NCBI RefSeq assembly: GCF_036010325.1
Contig: NZ_CP108549.1
Coordinates: 992,001 to 1,056,000 of the forward strand
Origin: Streptomyces sp. NBC_01210
GTDB taxonomy: Bacteria > Actinomycetota > Actinomycetes > Streptomycetales > Streptomycetaceae
Direction: 5' to 3'
Length of the DNA: 64,000 bases
Shown here: piece after piece, positions 16,724 to 26,220 of the stretch
Position numbering within the stretch: the first letter of the stretch is position 1
Layout: every line of letters begins with the position of its first letter
Position numbers and translations under genes: made by a program
The notes under the pieces: model-generated
Database searches by the model: none
What the model saw: the letters and a program-made list of their open reading frames with translations, nothing else
What the model was told of the DNA's origin: nothing

Positions 16724-18076
16724 GTGTCACTTGGGTTGCAATCGGCCAGTTCCCCGTCTGTGCCGCGTGCCCCTGGAGCCGTTCCGCTCCTCGGCCACGT
16801 CCTCCAGCTCGTACGCGATCCCTTCACCTTTTTGTCATCGCTGCGCCGGCACGGTGACGTCGTGCGGGTCAACCTCGGCACGTTGCCTGTCTACTTCGTC
16901 ACCTCTGCCGACCTGGCGCAGGAAGTGATGGTCCGACAGGCGCGCAGCTTCGAGAAGGGCCGCTTCTTCGACCAGCTGAAACTCCTGGTCGGCAACGGCA
17001 TCGCCACCGCCAGCGGCGAAATGCACCACAGGAACCGGCGACTGCTGCAACCCATGTTCACCAAAGACCGGATCGCCGACTACTCCGACATCATGAACCG
17101 GAGTGCGCGCGCTCTCGCCGACGCCTGGCAACCGGGCCAGACGGTGGACCTGGAACTGGCGATGGCCGAGTACAGCATCGAGACGCTGGCCGAGACCCTG
17201 TTCTCGACCGACATCGGACGCCCGGCAGTGAAGGCCGTACGCGACAACCTCCCCGTCGTACTGGCGAACCTCCTCAAACGCGCCATGTCCCCCAAGGCCT
17301 TGGACCGGCTACCCATCCGGGCCAACCGGGAGTTCGACGCCGCCGCAGCCAGCCTGAAGAGCGTCATCGACGATGTGATCGTCGCAGCACGCCGCGAAGG
17401 CACCTCCGACCGTAACGACCTGCTTTCCCTCCTCCTCAAAGAGAAGGCCCTGTCCGACACCGAAGTCCGGGACGAGCTCAGCACGATCCTCTTCGCCGGT
17501 GCGGAGACCACCGCGGCCGCTCTCGCCTGGACCTTCCATGAACTGGCCTCCCACCCCGACGTCGAGAAGAAGATCGTCGCGGAGATCCACGAAGTCGTCG
17601 GAGACCGGCAGGTCACCATCCAGGACATACCGAAGCTCACGGGGATACGCCGCGCACTGGACGAAGCTGTGCGCCTCCACGGCGTCACGATCCTGATGCG
17701 CCGAACCACGACGGCCGTGGAGCTCGGCGGTGTCACCCTCCCGGCCGGCACGGAGGTCGCATTCAGCCTGTACGCCATCCACCGCGATCCCAACGTCTTC
17801 GACGACGCCGGCACCTTCAACCCCGACCGGTGGCTGCCCGGGAACCGGGACAACATCCCCCGCGGAGCGTTCACCCCCTTCGGCGCGGGCAACCACAAAT
17901 GCATCGGCGAGCAGTACGCCTGGACCGAGGCAACCATCGCCCTCGCGACGCTGCTCTCCCAGTGGCAGTTCACCCCGGTTCCCGGACACACGCCCAAGGA
18001 AGTGGCCTCAGCCGTGCCCCATGCCGACAGCATTCCGATGACCGTTACCCGGCGTGCTCGAGACACGTCTCGGTGA
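16724..18076 (+). CDS. Cytochrome P450, likely terpene-tailoring
   Basis: A 450-residue P450 with all canonical motifs: I helix FAGAETTAAAL, K-helix ExxR in DEAVRLHG, and the haem loop FTPFGAGNHKCIGE. The N-terminus PRAPGAVPLLGHVLQLVRDP resembles the P450s that sit beside bacterial sesquiterpene cyclases (CYP170, CYP183 types). The GTG start has AAAGGA eight bases upstream. It is convergent with the terpene cyclase at 18580-19701, so it is the natural candidate to oxidise that cyclase's product; the other P450 is less like terpene enzymes. Confidence 0.87.
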   Translation: MSLGLQSASSPSVPRAPGAVPLLGHVLQLVRDPFTFLSSLRRHGDVVRVNLGTLPVYFVTSADLAQEVMVRQARSFEKGRFFDQLKLLVGNGIATASGEMHHRNRRLLQPMFTKDRIADYSDIMNRSARALADAWQPGQTVDLELAMAEYSIETLAETLFSTDIGRPAVKAVRDNLPVVLANLLKRAMSPKALDRLPIRANREFDAAAASLKSVIDDVIVAARREGTSDRNDLLSLLLKEKALSDTEVRDELSTILFAGAETTAAALAWTFHELASHPDVEKKIVAEIHEVVGDRQVTIQDIPKLTGIRRALDEAVRLHGVTILMRRTTTAVELGGVTLPAGTEVAFSLYAIHRDPNVFDDAGTFNPDRWLPGNRDNIPRGAFTPFGAGNHKCIGEQYAWTEATIALATLLSQWQFTPVPGHTPKEVASAVPHADSIPMTVTRRARDTSR

Positions 18077-18370
18077 TCGGCCTCATGGCCAACGTTCCGT
18101 ATCTGCGGAAGAATCGCTTGCGTTGTCCGTGATCGCCCTGCTCCCAGGCGACGACGGCCGGGCACGAACCGGTTCTGTGCTGCGCCTACTTCAGCACTGT
18201 GGAGGATCACGAGCCCGCTCGGCATCGCCCTCGTCGGGATGCTCGCAGTCATGGTCACGGCTGTGGTTGTGGCAGCCCCGGCCATCATTCGAGCGATCGG
18301 CGTGTTCGTTCTCCTGCGTCTGATCACTCCCCGCCGCGACCTGCAAAGGCGCTGCGGCACTGCTCGAAAT

Positions 18371-18405
18371 GGGGCGTCCGGAACCATCTCGGAACCGGAC
18401 GCCCC
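18371..18405. terminator. Hairpin terminator between the P450 and terpene cyclase genes
   Basis: A perfect 10-bp stem GGGGCGTCCG / CGGACGCCCC with a 15-base loop that has internal pairing of its own. It lies in the 500-base gap between convergent genes and probably ends both transcripts. I see no gene in the rest of this gap. Confidence 0.75.
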
Positions 18406-18579
18406 TTCGCGTAAGTCCCCTCCGAGCAGGGGGCGTTGGCGAAGGAATTCGATGCTTCCGGTCGTTGTGGAGGACGACCGCGGCGAACTCGTCACAGATG
18501 ACCACCCTGTGCCTCTGCTTTGGGTGGAGGCACAACCCCGAAGCTCTCGGTCATGCCTCCACGGTGTCCCGAAGCGGGA

Positions 18580-19701
18580 TCAGGCGGGACCAGGGGTGTA
18601 CCGGCGCGCTCCGGACGGAACCCTGGACTGGTCCAGTGGCGCCGTTCGGGAGACGGGCACCAGATCCCACCACCAGGAGATCGAGGGGATGTCCAGCGGG
18701 TCGGTGCTGTCGTCGGTCGGACTGTCGGTGAACGACGAGGGAAGGGCGGCCGGGTCGTCGGGCGTGGTGTAACGCAGGGAGCTGATGCTCCAGTCCTGGG
18801 TCGCCCGGATGAAAGAGGAGAGGCCGCGCAGATACTTCCGTACCTGCGGGCTGCCCTCGTCATCCAATTTCGCACGCAGGCTCAGGAAGAGACACATCAC
18901 GCGGTCGCGCTGGGCTATCGCCTTGGTCAGCGCCTCGTCCGGAGTCAGCGCGTACTCGTGCTCCAGCACCCGGATGACGTTCAGGTAGTAGCCCGTCCCG
19001 CGGCTTTCCTTGTGGTGCGAGTAGATGTCGTTGTCCCACGTGGTGATGAACGAGGTCATCTCGGAGGCGGCCCGCACCGCTTTGCTGTCCCGTTCATGGG
19101 GCTGGAGTTCAAAACCGTGCCCCATCTCCAAAAACGGCTGCACCACGGAGGTCGCGCCGTCGTAGAGGCGCATCAAGGTGTAGTCGTTCAGACCGGGAAC
19201 CCGGCTCGCGGCGCGGTGCTCCGCCTCCCACACCACGGCGAAGAAGTACTCGCGCAGGGTGTCCACCCACCGCCCGGCCTGCAGGGCCGTTCCGCAACGG
19301 GACACCCGCAGTGTCAGATCGCGCAGCCCCTCGGCGAGGGGGTCGTCCGTGAGCATGGGCGACTCAGGGTTCTGCGCAATGCGCAGCAGACGGTGCAGCG
19401 CCGCCGCCAACTCGCCCGGTTTGTCGCCAAGATCGCCTTCCTCGCAGTAGCCGTCGTCCACGCCGAAGAGCCAAATGACGAAGTCGGAGAGAAGCGCGAC
19501 GACCTCTTCCTGCCCCTCAGGAAGGATTCGAGCGGCGAACACGCCGATGTCCTGTGTGACGAGGCGGCTGCGCCACTCCTGTGATCCGATATCGAATGTG
19601 TCGGCCCAGGCTGCCGTCCGTGCATCGATGGCCGCGTGGTTCGGGTGCACGGCGGACGGGATGGGAGCGTACGTCGGCGGAACTGCAAGTGCGTGAGTCA
19701 C
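18580..19701 (-). CDS. Class I terpene cyclase (bacterial sesquiterpene-cyclase type)
   Basis: A 373-residue terpene synthase that ionises and cyclises a prenyl diphosphate, most likely farnesyl diphosphate. Both Mg-binding motifs are present: the acidic DDGYCE in LFGVDDGYCEE and the NSE triad NDIYSHHKE. The C-terminal RY pair is in SSLRYTTP. The effector Arg expected upstream of the NSE motif is plausible in the helix preceding VPGLNDYTLMR. I chose the GTG at 19701 because GAGAGGG lies eight bases upstream; a longer frame to 19773 has no ribosome site. Product cannot be predicted from motifs. Paired with the convergent P450. Confidence 0.87.
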   Translation of the reverse strand: MTHALAVPPTYAPIPSAVHPNHAAIDARTAAWADTFDIGSQEWRSRLVTQDIGVFAARILPEGQEEVVALLSDFVIWLFGVDDGYCEEGDLGDKPGELAAALHRLLRIAQNPESPMLTDDPLAEGLRDLTLRVSRCGTALQAGRWVDTLREYFFAVVWEAEHRAASRVPGLNDYTLMRLYDGATSVVQPFLEMGHGFELQPHERDSKAVRAASEMTSFITTWDNDIYSHHKESRGTGYYLNVIRVLEHEYALTPDEALTKAIAQRDRVMCLFLSLRAKLDDEGSPQVRKYLRGLSSFIRATQDWSISSLRYTTPDDPAALPSSFTDSPTDDSTDPLDIPSISWWWDLVPVSRTAPLDQSRVPSGARRYTPGPA

Positions 19702-19894
19702 TCTTGATTCCCTCTCAGTTGTCGGCGCGCGAGCACTCAGCGCGGCATTCACGGACCATGGCCGAAACCACACGCTGAGTGATCAACTAAGGCGCATCGT
19801 ACTGACGGGAAGTCACCCCTCCAATACCCTCTTCCCACAGAGGAGGCCGATCGCCGCCCGTGCCGCCCGCACCGTCGCCGGCGGGATCTCCCGG
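19702..19894. promoter_or_regulatory. Promoter region of the terpene cyclase gene
   Basis: About 190 bases with no gene, upstream of the minus-strand cyclase and abutting repeat copy B. A GTG-free, purine-rich ribosome site for the cyclase is at its lower end; no clear -35/-10 pair could be fixed. Confidence 0.35.
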
Positions 19895-20016
19895 ATTACC
19901 AAGTCCCTCGGTCACCTCAGCACAGCAAACGGTTCCGCGCCGGGTGAGGCCTGCGCCAGCTCACGTTCGGGGCAGCGCGCCGCCTCGTGCCGGGCCGCGG
20001 CAGCGAGGGGGCGCTC
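19895..20016. repeat. 122-bp direct repeat, copy B
   Basis: Second copy of the block at 14041-14162, same orientation, about 93 percent identical. It ends about 15 bases before the start region of the MFS transporter gene, whose leader it therefore provides. Confidence 0.85.
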
Positions 20017-20033
20017 ATAGGGTGACCTGCGTG

Positions 20034-21239
20034 ATGGTTCGCGAGGGCGCAGTGAACGCAGGCGGTGGTTGGCGACCGGGCTATCCGGCTGCGGCAGCGG
20101 TGTTCGCCATCGGGATGGCCGGGACCACCCTGCCGACACCGTTGTACGGGCTCTACCAGGAACAGATCGGCTTCTCCGAGCTGATGGTGACCGTTGTCTT
20201 CGCCGTGTATGCCGTTGCCGTCATCACCGTGCTGCTGGTGGCGGGAAACTACTCCGACGAGGTCGGCCGCAGACCTGTGCTCCTGTGCGCCATGGCTTTG
20301 TCGGCCGCGAGTGCTGGATGTTTCCTCCTGCAGAGCGGCCTGCCTCTGCTCTTCGCGGGGCGACTGCTGTCCGGCGGCGCGGCCGGCCTGCTGAGCGGCG
20401 CGGCGACAGCGGCCGTCATCGAGCTGGCCGGTCCTGGACAGAAGGCGCGGGCCGGGTTCGCCGCCACCGCGGCGAACATGGGTGGCCTGGGCTGCGGGCC
20501 ACTGTTCTCCGGCCTCCTCGCGCAGTACACGCCCTGGCCGCTGATGTTGCCGTTCTGGGTCCACCTGGGGCTGGTGGCTGTGGCCAGTGGGATCACCTGG
20601 TTCCTGCCGGAGACCGTGACAGAGCCGAAGCGATGGCCGCCGCTGAAGCCGCAGGGAGTCACCGTGCCGCCGGAGGTGAAGGGTGTCTTCGCGCCCGCCG
20701 CGCTGGCGGCGTTCGCCGGCTTCGCGCTTCTCGGGCTGTTCACGGCGGTCGCGCCGAGCTTTGCCTCGCAGAATCTGGGCGTGCACAACCTGGCCGTTTC
20801 GGGCGCGGTGGTGTTCTCCGTGTTCCTCGGTTCGACCGTCGGACAGTCCCTGACACAACGGATCGGCGCGCGGCTCGCGCTCCCCGTGGGGTGCGGCATC
20901 CTCGTTGTGGGCCTGCTGTTCGTGGCGTCATCACTGATCGCAGAATCCATGCTCCTGCTCGTCCTGGGCGCCCTGTGCGGCGGCACCGGCCAGGGACTGG
21001 CCTTTCGCGCGGCACTCACCCTGGTCAGCGGCGCGGCCCCGGCACAGCAACGAGGCGGCACCATTTCGACGTTCTTCGTGGTCGCCTACACCGGGATCTC
21101 GGTGCCGGTGGTCGGTGTCGGTGCCATGGCCACATGGCTCGGGCTGCGCCAAGCCGGGCTGATTTTCACGGGCTGCGTGATGCTGCTGGCGGCGGGCGCG
21201 GGAACATACGCTGCGCGCAGGCCGCCGACGGGGGTGTAG
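20034..21239 (+). CDS. MFS transporter, drug/metabolite exporter type
   Basis: A major facilitator of about 401 residues with twelve hydrophobic segments. The loop 2-3 motif GNYSDEVGRRPVLL is the MFS signature. Helix 5-like sequence LSGGAAGLLSGAATAAV and the Gly-rich helices are typical of exporters. Starts at GTG 20031 and ATG 20034 are adjacent; I give the ATG, and GGTGA five bases before the GTG may be the ribosome site. Its position after the terpene block suggests export of a metabolite, but no direct link is visible. Confidence 0.75.
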   Translation: MVREGAVNAGGGWRPGYPAAAAVFAIGMAGTTLPTPLYGLYQEQIGFSELMVTVVFAVYAVAVITVLLVAGNYSDEVGRRPVLLCAMALSAASAGCFLLQSGLPLLFAGRLLSGGAAGLLSGAATAAVIELAGPGQKARAGFAATAANMGGLGCGPLFSGLLAQYTPWPLMLPFWVHLGLVAVASGITWFLPETVTEPKRWPPLKPQGVTVPPEVKGVFAPAALAAFAGFALLGLFTAVAPSFASQNLGVHNLAVSGAVVFSVFLGSTVGQSLTQRIGARLALPVGCGILVVGLLFVASSLIAESMLLLVLGALCGGTGQGLAFRAALTLVSGAAPAQQRGGTISTFFVVAYTGISVPVVGVGAMATWLGLRQAGLIFTGCVMLLAAGAGTYAARRPPTGV

Positions 21240-21460
21240 CCGGGCGCCCTGAGGGCCGCGCTTTTTGCCGGTCTCGGAGCAGCACTGTGCATCGGTCCAC
21301 GGGACCGATCGGCGACGGCCATCCGTGAGATGTGTTGCGGGAGAAAGGCCGTCGCCCACGGTCGCGGTTGGTCCTGACGGCCTGTTCGACCGCCATCCCC
21401 CCTGCCCACCCGACGAGTTCGGCGGATCGGCGGAGCCATCAGGTCGGCCGTCCCGGACTA

Positions 21461-21489
21461 TTGACTCCGAGTGTGATAGTCGCGATTCT
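21461..21489 (+). promoter_or_regulatory. Candidate promoter for the secreted dipeptidase gene
   Basis: TTGACT (21461-21466) and GATTCT (21484-21489) are separated by 17 bases, a good vegetative -35 and a fair -10, about 110 bases before the dipeptidase start. The rest of the gap from 21240 shows no gene. Confidence 0.4.
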
Positions 21490-21596
21490 CGTCGCACCGC
21501 TTACGCGGGCCATGACAACCCACCCCAGGGACGGACGTGACCCCGGACGGCATCGGCTCCTCACCCCCCACCATCCGCTTACCGAAGGCATGAGTG

Positions 21597-23660
21597 ATGC
21601 CCATGACTCGACACTCGCACCGCAAACGCAGGCCCATCGCGGTTCTGTCGCTGCTCCTCACCGTGGTGGCCATGGTCCTCGGCACAGCGCCCAGTTCCTC
21701 GGCCGAGTCCGGCTGGTGGACCCCGGCCGCGCGGCCCGCGCCCGACTCCCAGATCAATGTCACGGGCGAGCCCTTCAAAGGGACCGACTCCCAGGGGCAG
21801 GTACGGGGCTTCGTCGACGCACACAACCACCTGATGTCCAACGAGGCCTTCGGCGGCCGGCTCATCTGCGGCAAACCGTTCTCCGAACTGGGGGTCGCGG
21901 ACGCGCTCAAGGACTGCCCCGAGCACTACCCCGACGGCTCGCTCGCGATCTTCGACTTCATCACCAAGGGTGGTGACGGCAAGCACGACCCCAATGGATG
22001 GCCGACGTTCAAGGACTGGCCGGCCCATGACTCGTTGACCCACCAGCAGAACTACTACGCCTGGATCGAGCGGGCCTGGCGCGGCGGTCAGCGAGTGCTC
22101 GTCAACGACCTCGTCACCAACGGCGTGATCTGCTCGGTCTACTTCTTCAAGGACCGCAGCTGCGACGAGATGACCTCCATCCGCCTGCAGGCGCAGAAGA
22201 CGTACGACATGCAGGCCTACATCGACAAGATGTACGGCGGCCCGGGCAAGGGCTGGTTCAGGATCGTCACCGACACCGCGCAGGCCCGCCAGGTCATCCA
22301 GCAGGGCAAGCTGGCCGTCGTTCTGGGGGTCGAGACCTCAGAGCCGTTCGGATGCAAGCAGATACTGGACATCGCGCAGTGCGGCAAGGACGACATCGAC
22401 CGCGGTCTGGACGAGCTGCACAAGCTGGGCGTACGCAGCATGTTCCTGTGTCACAAATTCGACAACGCCCTGTGCGGGGTCCGTTTCGACGAGGGCACCC
22501 TCGGCACGGCGATCAATGTCGGGCAGTTCCTGTCGACCGGCACCTTCTGGAAGACGGAGAAGTGCAGAGGTCCGCAGCACGACAACCCCATCGGCATCGC
22601 GTCGGCGCCCGGGGCGGAGAAGAAACTTCCGCAGGGTGTGAAGGTCCCGTCGTACGCCGCGGACGCACAGTGCAACACCCGCGGTCTCACCGAGCTCGGT
22701 GAGTACGCCGTGCGCGGCATGATGAAACGCAAGATGATGCTGGAGATCGACCATATGAGCGTCAAGGCCGCGGGCCGGGCCTTGGACATCTTCGAGTCCG
22801 AGTCGTACCCCGGCGTGATCTCCTCGCACAGCTGGATGGACCTCAACTGGACCGAGCGGGTCTACGGTCTCGGCGGCTTCATCGCCCAGTACATGCACGG
22901 CGCCGAGGGGTTCACCGCAGAGGCGAACCGGACGAAGGCGCTGCGCGACAAGTACCACGTCGGCTATGGCTACGGCACCGACATGAACGGTGTCGGCGGC
23001 TGGCCGGGGCCCCGCGGTGCGGACACCCCGAACCCAGTGCGGTATCCCTTCCGCAGCGCCGACGGAAGCGCCGTCATCGACAAGCAGACCACCGGCGAGC
23101 GCACCTGGGACATCAACACCGACGGCGCCGCGCACTACGGTCTCGTCCCGGACTGGCTGGAGGACATACGGATCGTCGGCGGCAAGGGTGTCGTGGACGA
23201 CCTCTTCCGTGGCGCCGAGTCCTACCTCGACACCTGGAAGGCGTCCGAGAACCACAAGGCCGGGGTGAACCTTGCCGCAGGCTCGTCCGCCTCGGCCAGT
23301 TCGTCGGAGTGGAGCCTGTTCACGAGTTACGCCCCCGACAGGGCGGTGGACGCCAACGCGGACACCCGCTGGGCGAGCGACTGGAGCGACGACCAGTGGC
23401 TCCGGATCGACCTCGGGGCACCGAGCCTGATCAAGCGCGTCACCCTCAACTGGGAGCGCGCCTACGGGAAGGCGTACCGCATCGAGGTCTCCACCGACGG
23501 CACGAACTGGCAGTCCGTATGGTCCACGACCGCCGGCGACGGCGGCCTGGACACGGCACAGTTCACCGGAACGACAGCCCGCTACGTACGCATCCACGGG
23601 CTGGAGCGCGGCACCAAATGGGGCTACTCCCTCCACGAAGTCGGCGTCTACAGCAGCTGA
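21597..23660 (+). CDS. Secreted membrane-dipeptidase-like (M19) hydrolase with F5/8-type C domain
   Basis: A 687-residue exported protein. The signal peptide is RHSHRKRRPIAVLS followed by a hydrophobic core and cleavage near SSSAES. The catalytic part (about 60-530) has GFVDAHNHLM (metal-binding His-x-His), VVLGVETSEPFG, MFLCHKFDNALCG, LEIDHMS and VISSHSW, a metal-dependent amidohydrolase/peptidase M19 pattern. The last 130 residues (DRAVDANADTRWASDWS, YVRIHGLERG) are a galactose-binding F5/8-type C domain that would anchor it to glycans. Start codons GTG 21594, ATG 21597 and ATG 21603 compete; GAAGG at 21583 suits the first two. A strong terminator follows. Confidence 0.8.
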   Translation: MPMTRHSHRKRRPIAVLSLLLTVVAMVLGTAPSSSAESGWWTPAARPAPDSQINVTGEPFKGTDSQGQVRGFVDAHNHLMSNEAFGGRLICGKPFSELGVADALKDCPEHYPDGSLAIFDFITKGGDGKHDPNGWPTFKDWPAHDSLTHQQNYYAWIERAWRGGQRVLVNDLVTNGVICSVYFFKDRSCDEMTSIRLQAQKTYDMQAYIDKMYGGPGKGWFRIVTDTAQARQVIQQGKLAVVLGVETSEPFGCKQILDIAQCGKDDIDRGLDELHKLGVRSMFLCHKFDNALCGVRFDEGTLGTAINVGQFLSTGTFWKTEKCRGPQHDNPIGIASAPGAEKKLPQGVKVPSYAADAQCNTRGLTELGEYAVRGMMKRKMMLEIDHMSVKAAGRALDIFESESYPGVISSHSWMDLNWTERVYGLGGFIAQYMHGAEGFTAEANRTKALRDKYHVGYGYGTDMNGVGGWPGPRGADTPNPVRYPFRSADGSAVIDKQTTGERTWDINTDGAAHYGLVPDWLEDIRIVGGKGVVDDLFRGAESYLDTWKASENHKAGVNLAAGSSASASSSEWSLFTSYAPDRAVDANADTRWASDWSDDQWLRIDLGAPSLIKRVTLNWERAYGKAYRIEVSTDGTNWQSVWSTTAGDGGLDTAQFTGTTARYVRIHGLERGTKWGYSLHEVGVYSS

Positions 23661-23681
23661 CGACACCGATGGAGTACCCGG

Positions 23682-23728
23682 GGCCGGGGTCGGCCGGATC
23701 AGCTCTCCTGATCCGGCCGGCCCCGGCC
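23682..23728 (+). terminator. Long GC-rich hairpin terminator
   Basis: A 21-bp stem with one G-T wobble and a CTCTC loop, 21 bases after the dipeptidase stop. It separates that gene from the TetR gene downstream. Confidence 0.85.
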
Positions 23729-23765
23729 GCGTGCCTCGCCGCGTCACAAGAGCGAAGGGAACCAC

Positions 23766-24407
23766 ATGGCACGGATGCCGTCGGCCGAGCGGCGCCGACA
23801 GCTGATCGAGGCAGCGATCCGCGCGATGACGCGCGACGGTGTCTCCAGGACGACGACCCGGTCCATCGCCGCCGAGGCGGGCGTCTCGCTGAGCGTCTTC
23901 CACTACTGCTTCGACTCCAAGCAGGCCCTGCTCGAGTCAGTCATCGCGGCGATCACCGATCACTACGTCACGGTGGTGAAGGAGGCGATCCGGCCGAAGG
24001 CAACCCTTCGGGAGACCATCCGGGCGGGATTCCATGCCTACTGGGAGCATGTGTCCGCCAACCCCGGGGAGCACATGCTCACTTACGAACTCACGCAGTA
24101 CGCCCTGCGTCAGCCGGGATTCGAACATCTGGCACGGCGGCAGTACGAGCTGTACTCCGACACCTACACCGAACTCATTGAAGAGCTCCGCCACAGCATG
24201 AAGTTCGAACTCCGCGTACCCGTCCCCGTGTTGGCCCGCTATCTGGCCGTCATGACCGACGGACTCACCCTGAACTTCCTCGTTCTCGGCGATGACACAG
24301 CCGCGGCGGGCATCCTCGACATGATCGCCGACCAGGTCGTCGACCTCGTCCGCGACGAAGTCCGACCGGCCGCACCCGGGGCCGTTCCACCACCATGCCC
24401 CACCTGA
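23766..24407 (+). CDS. TetR-family transcriptional regulator
   Basis: A 213-residue repressor. Residues 8-54 form the TetR helix-turn-helix (RRRQLIEAAIRAMTRDGVS, then TTTRSIAAEAGVSLSVFHYCF). The C-terminal ligand domain is helical and lacks recognisable ligand motifs. The ATG is preceded by AAGGGAA at seven bases. It stands between the dipeptidase terminator and a convergent sensor kinase, so its target may be itself or a distant gene. Confidence 0.87.
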   Translation: MARMPSAERRRQLIEAAIRAMTRDGVSRTTTRSIAAEAGVSLSVFHYCFDSKQALLESVIAAITDHYVTVVKEAIRPKATLRETIRAGFHAYWEHVSANPGEHMLTYELTQYALRQPGFEHLARRQYELYSDTYTELIEELRHSMKFELRVPVPVLARYLAVMTDGLTLNFLVLGDDTAAAGILDMIADQVVDLVRDEVRPAAPGAVPPPCPT

Positions 24408-24436
24408 ATCGACTCATACGTCTTGCACTCACCTGG

Positions 24437-25540
24437 TCACGATGTGCCTTCGGCCGGAAGCTCCAGGCGGAGTTCGTAGCCGCCGTCGGCCGTCGGGCCG
24501 AAGGTGACAGTGCCACCGAGGAGCGCGGCGCGCTGCCCCAGGCCGACCAGTCCGTAGTGCGCACTGGGCAGAGGGAGAGCGGGCCGGGTCGGTGCGGTAT
24601 TGGTGACCGTGACACGGACGGCGCCGCCCTCGTGGCCCATGCGAACACTCGCGGTGGCGCCGGGGGCGTGCTTACGTACGTTGGTCAGCGCTTCCTGGAC
24701 GGTGCGATAGATGGCGCGCTGGACGGTCGGCGGAAGGCCGTCGGGCAGATCCGTCTGCAGCTCGGCCTCGATGCCGCTGCTGTCGACCAGTTGCTGGAGG
24801 TCGGCCAGGGACGGCTGGGGGGTGAGCTCGGTGGGGCGGCCCCCGGAGGCGCGCAGGACGCTGACCATGTGCCGCAGTTCGTCCAGGGTCTGTACGCTCA
24901 GCCGCCGGATCGTGGCTGCGGCCTCTTTGACTTCGGCGTCCCGGGTACCGACCTGGAGCGCTCCGGCCCGCACCGCAATCAGGCTGACCTGGTGAGAGAC
25001 CACGTCATGCATCTCCCGGGCGAGCTGCGCGCGCTCCTTGGCCAGCGCGGTCTGGGCTGTCAGCAGCCGCTCGTGGTCACGCGCCTCGGAAATTTCGGCG
25101 AGCCGCAGCGACAGATCACGCCGGGTCTGGACGAGCTGGCCGAGGAAGACGGGAGCGGCCGCCGTCGCCGCGGTGTAGCCCAGCGTGATCCAGGTCGAGG
25201 TGTTCGACAGGTCGAAGTTCGGTGACGGCCACGAGGAAATGTCGCCGATCGTGAACGCCATGGCGCAGATGGCCAGCAGGGTGCGGCTTCGGGTGAGCGA
25301 GGCAAGTGTGTACAGCGCGGCCAGCGCCGCGAAGGTCGCGTCGGAGAGCAGGACGGCGGGCAGGGTGAGCAGGAAGGTGAGCAGCGGCAGGCGATGGCGC
25401 AACAGCAGCGAGAAGGCCGCGGCCAGGGCGCAGGCCAGGCGTAGCGGCTCGTCGATGTGGACATTGACCCAGACATCGAGCAGCGCGACCGCGACGAGGG
25501 CGGCGTCCAGCATCGGGGCGGTCACGCGGCGGGGGATCAT
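24437..25540 (-). CDS. Sensor histidine kinase (HisKA_3 type)
   Basis: A 367-residue membrane kinase with about five hydrophobic segments in residues 8-130, a coiled linker, the phospho-acceptor helix LAREMHDVVSHQVSL and a HATPase domain (TVQEALTNVRKHA, GLVGLGQRAALLGG). Its start overlaps the stop of the response regulator by four bases. The pair differs from the pair at the left end of the window in having the regulator gene first. Confidence 0.88.
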   Translation of the reverse strand: MIPRRVTAPMLDAALVAVALLDVWVNVHIDEPLRLACALAAAFSLLLRHRLPLLTFLLTLPAVLLSDATFAALAALYTLASLTRSRTLLAICAMAFTIGDISSWPSPNFDLSNTSTWITLGYTAATAAAPVFLGQLVQTRRDLSLRLAEISEARDHERLLTAQTALAKERAQLAREMHDVVSHQVSLIAVRAGALQVGTRDAEVKEAAATIRRLSVQTLDELRHMVSVLRASGGRPTELTPQPSLADLQQLVDSSGIEAELQTDLPDGLPPTVQRAIYRTVQEALTNVRKHAPGATASVRMGHEGGAVRVTVTNTAPTRPALPLPSAHYGLVGLGQRAALLGGTVTFGPTADGGYELRLELPAEGTS

Positions 25541-26220
25541 CCCCCCTCCTGCTCCCGCGGCGGCTTGAGAAGGCCGGCCCGTTCGGCGAGCAGGGCGGCC
25601 TGGACGCGGCCGCCCACCTCCAGCTTGGTGAGGATGGCGCTCACATGGTCCTTGACCGTGCCGGTGCTCAGGTGCATCCGCGTGGCGATGTCGGTGTTGG
25701 ACAGTCCTTCGGCGATGAGGACGAGTACGGCGCGCTCGCGGTCGGTCAGCCGGTCAAGACTGCGGGCGGCGGGGTCCTGGGAGCCGGCCTCGAGGTAGCC
25801 GTCCACGACCGTCCGGGTGACCTTGGACGACAGCACGGTGCCGCCCTCGGCCAGGGTCCGCACCAGGAACGGCAGCTCCTCGGGGTCGGTGTCCTTGAGC
25901 AGGAAGCCGGCGGCGCCCGAGCGAAGTGCCGTTGCCACGTACTCGTCCATGTCGAACGTCGTGAGCATGGCCACCACCGGAGGGCGCGGCAGCCGACGGA
26001 GGGCGGACAGGACGGTGAGTCCGTCCACGTCCGGCATCCGGACGTCCAGCAGCACGAGGTCGGGACGTACCCGCTGCGCCGTCCGGACCGCCTGGCCGCC
26101 AGGAACCGTCGCCACGACCTCGATGCCGTCCGCCGCGTCGAGGATGTGCTGAAAGCCCGTACGGATCAGGGCCTCGTCGTCGACCACCATTACCCGGATC
26201 ACACGTGCTCCAGTCGCCAT
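25537..26220 (-). CDS. Response regulator, NarL/LuxR family
   Basis: A 227-residue regulator: receiver domain with VDDEALIRTG, phospho-acceptor Asp in LVLLDVRMPD, switch residues in MLTTFDMDEY and GFLLKDTD; C-terminal LuxR helix-turn-helix LTDRERAVLVLIAEGLSNTD with STGTVKDHVSAI. It is divergently transcribed from the DUF418-like membrane protein gene with 156 bases between them, the usual place for its target promoter. Confidence 0.9.
   Translation of the reverse strand: MATGARVIRVMVVDDEALIRTGFQHILDAADGIEVVATVPGGQAVRTAQRVRPDLVLLDVRMPDVDGLTVLSALRRLPRPPVVAMLTTFDMDEYVATALRSGAAGFLLKDTDPEELPFLVRTLAEGGTVLSSKVTRTVVDGYLEAGSQDPAARSLDRLTDRERAVLVLIAEGLSNTDIATRMHLSTGTVKDHVSAILTKLEVGGRVQAALLAERAGLLKPPREQEGG

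Noticed and set aside
18206..18400. Possible small hydrophobic protein (MLAVMVTAVVVAAP...) between P450 and terpene cyclase
   Set aside because: Hydrophobic and preceded by GGAGG, but the only start lies 33 bases further on, the frame runs on through the terminator hairpin to 18772, and I see no family match.
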